Of a stretch of 64,000 nt of DNA, positions 60,683-64,000 are shown in pieces. Made by a program: the position numbers and the translations under genes. The DNA is from Papilionanthe hookeriana x Papilionanthe teres. Its lineage: Eukaryota; Streptophyta; Magnoliopsida; Asparagales; Orchidaceae. The stretch's first letter is position 1; each line of letters starts with the position of its first letter. The stretch is from NCBI GenBank assembly GCA_022702705.1, contig CM040428.1, positions 100,761,805 to 100,825,804 on the forward strand. Reading direction: 5' to 3'. The notes below the pieces were generated by a model. The model was not told the DNA's origin. It was given only the letters and a program-made list of their open reading frames with translations, and did not search any database.

Positions 60683-61908
60683 TCAATGTGTTTTTATATT
60701 TTATCAATGCATTCTGAGTAGTTTTCTTTTAGTTTAGTTTTTATTGAAGTCTGAAGTCTGTATTCTGAGTCATCGGAGTTTGGAGACTTTCTCTGAGGAG
60801 TAGTTTAGCGAAGAGTCAAAGTTTCAAAGGAACTTCCTTAGTCTTATGGAAAGGATTTTCAGATAAGTGTTTACTTTTATTTTGTTTATCAATACTTGCT
60901 TTCGTTTATTATTTTTCTTATCGTTTTTAATTTCAAATCAATGTGTTTTTATATTTTATCAATGCATTCTGAGTAGTTTACTTTTTCTTTTTCTTTCTTA
61001 AAATGGAGAAGTAATTAATTTAAAGAAAATTGTTGTGGAAAGTATCAGTGTTTAAAAGTTGGAAGAAATTGTGAAGATTGATTCTGAGAACTTTGTTTAC
61101 TTCTTAATTTGGTCTGTTAAGTTGTAAAATTTCTTGAGATTATGTAAGATCCAATGCGGTATTATCTCATTGAAGTTAGTAGGAATCACATGCAATTATA
61201 TGGGTGAGAACTGTAGTCCATATAAGTGAATGTAATGTTAGAAGATATTTTTATAGAATGGAGTAAAATTAGAGGATTTTAGAGTGACAGGCTAAAACCC
61301 CCTAATTTGGTTTGAAGTTTTGAGTTTTGTTATGAGAAGTTAGCCCCAGGTGGCGGGAATTGAGGGAACTCTAGAGTGAGAGACTGGTATCTTCACTGCC
61401 TAACCATGTTCAAAATAATATAAATTTCAAATTAACCTATGTTCTTTATAGAACCAAGTAAGGGTAAAGAACACATTTGCTTCTATCTGTCACAACAAAA
61501 TTTAAATACTTCCACAACAATACTTTAAGAATTATTACTACTTCATGAAAGGAAAAAAAAAGAATATTTTAGTTAATAGTATTTTTACATCCAGTGTTAT
61601 TAGTTATTGAAACATTTACTTTCATTGCTTAGCGTTTTATTAAAAAAATTTCAAAAAGACAAATCAACTTTCTAAAACTTTTCAAAATCAACACATACTA
61701 TTTCAAAAACAATTAAAGAAAGTAAAAAGATAATTTTCTAAATTCCTTTAAAGATTTTCAACTTTTCCCTATGGGTTCGATATCTCGGGGCTTAATCAGA
61801 AAGTCATATATTACTAGATAAATGATACGTATACTTGCGTAGTATCTCATATTATAAAATCATAATTTTCATATCTTAAATCATCAACGCACTTATATCC
61901 AGCGGAGT
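60683..61908 (+). repeat. Athila-like LTR (solo or truncated) of a second subfamily
   Basis: 61260-61420 parallels 18140-18310 of the complete element: TTTTAGAGTGACAGGCTAAA, GTTAGCCCCAGGTG, CTCTAGAGTGAGAG and CCTAACCATG. AATCAATG...TGAGTAGTTT matches the LTR region near 17855-17895. It ends at about 61908 and is followed by the primer site. A 45-bp block occurs twice, at 60680 and 60941. Confidence 0.75.
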
Positions 61909-61927
61909 CAAGTTTTTGGCAACCGTT
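61909..61927 (+). promoter_or_regulatory. Primer-binding site remnant, tRNA-Asp type
   Basis: CAAGTTTTTGGCAACCGTTG follows the LTR, matching the AGTTTTTGGCGCCGTTG context of Athila-type elements with a two-base difference. The internal region is lost and an L1 3' end follows. Confidence 0.7.
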
Positions 61928-61984
61928 GCACTTATATCTATCGAGGATCATGACTACTGAAACTATGGAGTCCAACCGGTATAT

Positions 61985-62413
61985 TCAAAAATTCAGTCGA
62001 AAGAAAAGAAACCCCCAAGTTATACCCATTGCTGCACCTATCTTTCCTTCCATAAATCAGAAGGATCAGTCCTCAGAAGAAGAACCAGAAGAAGAAAAAG
62101 AAGAAAATTGACAAGTTTACACTTCTCGACAGAAGAAGAAGCCTGGGGGTATACTTGGAGACTTAATTGATGATACATCGGTTACTCCTGGCAATGGAGT
62201 AGCACTTAAGAGATTACTTTCTGGAATGCCAAGAACCAGAACGAGAGTACTGCCTTGGCGATACCGTTCTTAGACATTGTTATTTGCATTTTTTTCTTTG
62301 TCTTTTGTATCCTTGTTTGTTTTGTATTGTAGTGGTAAGGCTTCATCTTTGGGCCCTATCCTCAAATCTTCTGTAACCGCTTTATTTCAATAAATCAGGC
62401 CCTAGGGCTTTGG

Positions 62414-62416
<3 letters not shown>
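61985..62416 (+). mobile_element. L1 LINE, 5'-truncated copy H
   Basis: This is the 3' 430 bases of the family. The frame matches copy E: IPIAAPIFPSINQKDQSSEEE, a Glu-rich extension, TGA at 62109-62111, then QVYTSRQKKKPGG and DLIDDTSVTPGNG. The 3' end TTTCAATAAATCAGGCCCTAGGGCTTT abuts (TA)n(TTTA)n. The 5' side has no TA tract. Confidence 0.85.

Positions 62417-62494
<78 letters not shown>
62417..62494. repeat. Compound (TA)n(TTTA)n at 3' end of L1 copy H
   Basis: Forty-three bases of TA are followed by nine TTTA units. The same compound structure occurs at 43821-43875 but with the LINE on its other side. Confidence 0.92.
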
Positions 62495-63639
62495 TATGTA
62501 CATGTTTGACTATGATGGAATCACTCATTTATGGTACTAACGGCTATGATTGTCGGAGCCGAAAAGAGGGAAGAGGACGTGAGGAATGAAGCAAAGAAGG
62601 GATATTTTCTCTCCATAATTTGTTGAGTGAGAAGACACAAGAAAAATATTGAGGAGACTTACCTGGGAAATCAGTCGACTCGAGACAAAAACAAAAGTAA
62701 CGACAGGCGCAAGTTAGGACTTCCCCGTAGCTGAAGGCAAAGACGTCAATGGACGACAGCGTCTTCGTCGAGCGGAGAGGAGAAGCAGCGGCATCAGTGT
62801 CATGCAGAGGAAGAAGGAGCTGAAGGAGGGAAGTTATCGCGGTGTAAGGCCTACCCTTCGACTGAGTCTCGTACGAGGAAGAAGAAACAAAACAGTGGGG
62901 AGCAAGCAAGAAACGAAGCTTAGATCAAGCAAGCGAGGGTGACGGCTTGGGAAAGTCGAAATCAAGAAGAGATTGTGGTCTCATGAGTGAAGTAAGAGTA
63001 AGAACAAAGCCGGAGCGAATTGAACCGAAGGTGAGCCAAAAGCTTGTGCAGATAAGGGAAGGTTAATGCTTAACATTAAGTTTTGAAATTATGCTTAATT
63101 AAATGCATTAAGTATTAACCTATGATTTAATATAAAAGAAAAACCCAATTTTTAGGTAGAAGAACATTTCAAATTGAGGGAAGAGGAAGAAAGTGTGGCA
63201 TTAGCAAAGTTAGTGCTGACTCGGTTATTTTTGGATTTATATATAATTGAAATGAATTAATTATTGTTTATGAAATAAAAATTTAGAATATTTGAAGAGG
63301 ATAGAGAGAATTCTAAAGATAAGAAATAAGCTAGACAACTAAATGCATTTTATATTTTATTGTGTTCATATATAGGGAATTTACATTTTGAAGAATCAAT
63401 TACAACATCAAAAATGAGAATTTCTATTTATATTTTTGTAACAAGGTAGGCACTCTTACTCTTAGATTTACAGTAATATTTTGCTTCTTCTCAATCAATT
63501 GTATTTTAAAATCCATGTATCAGTTTATCCTATTTATATACTCTTATGTTTTATTGGTCATATCCGAATGCTAGGTCTCCTTTTAGTAAAGATTATAACA
63601 TATTATGTAAAGAAACATATATTATAGCACATGTTATAA
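62495..63639. other. No supported gene; GC-richer block then AT-rich sequence
   Basis: 62540-63060 is purine-rich on the plus strand with a minus-strand open frame (62544-62909) rich in Ser/Leu and without a motif. 63070-63639 is AT-rich. An LTR fragment is possible but not shown. Confidence 0.4.
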
Positions 63640-63692
63640 GATACGCATATGAATGATACTGATTATATATATATATCATTCATATGCGTATC
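63640..63692. repeat. Perfect 19-bp inverted repeat around a TA tract
   Basis: GATACGCATATGAATGATA at 63640-63658 and its exact complement at 63674-63692 flank a 15-base spacer, CTGATTATATATATA. The right arm runs directly into L1 ORF2 sequence. Confidence 0.9.
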
Positions 63693-64000
63693 ACAATCAT
63701 TGCTCAATCAACAATCACTGCTCTCTTGAATCTTCCACATTCCACGCCTTTTAGATATCTTAATATGTGGTCTCATCATAAAGATTTCAACAACATTGTG
63801 TTGAAGGCTTGGACTCGAGTGATACATCAAGACCCTATTATCAAACTACAGATGTTACACAGCAAAGTGGGGAGAGCTCTTAAATCTTGGAGTTGGTCTT
63901 CTTTTGGTGATGTCTTCCAAACAGTCAGAGATGCTGAAAAGGCGGTGGATAAGCTAGAGAAAGAGGCCCTGCAGGGTTCTAATGTTGAGAAGGAACTGCT
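63693..64000 (+). mobile_element. L1 LINE ORF2 fragment, copy I (continues past window)
   Basis: One open frame reads STPFRYLNMWSHHKDF, then VGRALKSWSWSSFGDVFQ and AVDKLEKEA. This matches the segment between endonuclease and reverse transcriptase of copy F (SFRYLNFWSS, GLRKWNWDQIGDIF). It starts 5'-truncated beside the palindrome and stays open to the window edge. Confidence 0.85.

Noticed and set aside
62544..62909. 121-codon minus-strand frame
   Set aside because: Ser/Leu-rich with no recognisable domain or paralogue. Purine-rich plus-strand composition alone gives a long frame on the other strand.

Overview
The window is a gene-poor, AT-rich stretch of a flowering-plant nuclear genome, most likely a non-grass. 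Plant-type L1 LINEs (DUF4283 + CCHC ORF1), Athila-like and Tekay-like Ty3/gypsy elements, RTE LINEs ending in (TTG)n, a hAT element with an 8-bp target duplication and Ulp1/C48 transposon genes all point that way. I see no intact host gene. The only host-derived coding pieces are fragments of an eIF2B delta-subunit gene carried inside the hAT element and one isolated exon of a serine acetyltransferase.

Layout. 1-8000: two decayed paralogous genes with a Ulp1-type cysteine protease domain, separated by a three-level tandem repeat (about 100-bp monomers inside a 440-bp higher-order unit). 8016-9420: a reverse-strand RTE scrap and a gypsy gag relic. 10283-14004: two short L1s head to tail, bounded by (TA)n. 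15540-17130: a gypsy leader/gag relic. 17192-38277: a 21-kb Athila-like element with both LTRs and a perfect GAAGA target duplication. It was later hit by a 5.1-kb hAT element (20531-25612, duplication GTTGAAGC) and a 3.1-kb RTE LINE (31693-34791, 14-bp duplication). 40310-41911: a second RTE copy. 43058-43218: the serine acetyltransferase exon. 43821-56585: five L1s in mixed orientation, joined to each other only through (TA)n tracts. 56586-60682: a Tekay-like gypsy relic. 60683-61930: an Athila-like LTR plus primer-binding site. 61985-62494: an L1 3' end with a (TA)n(TTTA)n tail. 63640-64000: a palindrome leading into another L1 ORF2 that runs off the window.

The most interesting system is the L1 family. 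Five copies (A-E) are about 1.8-1.9 kb and hold a 5' region, ORF1 and a 3' end, but no endonuclease or reverse transcriptase. One 6.1-kb relative (F) has both ORFs. Nearly all 3' ends and several independent 5' ends abut (TA)n. This looks like an ORF1-only 'half-LINE' family, presumably mobilised by an F-like partner and aimed at TA microsatellites, so that each insertion leaves a landing pad for the next. Coordinates of old, frameshifted elements are approximate unless a terminal repeat or target duplication fixes them.
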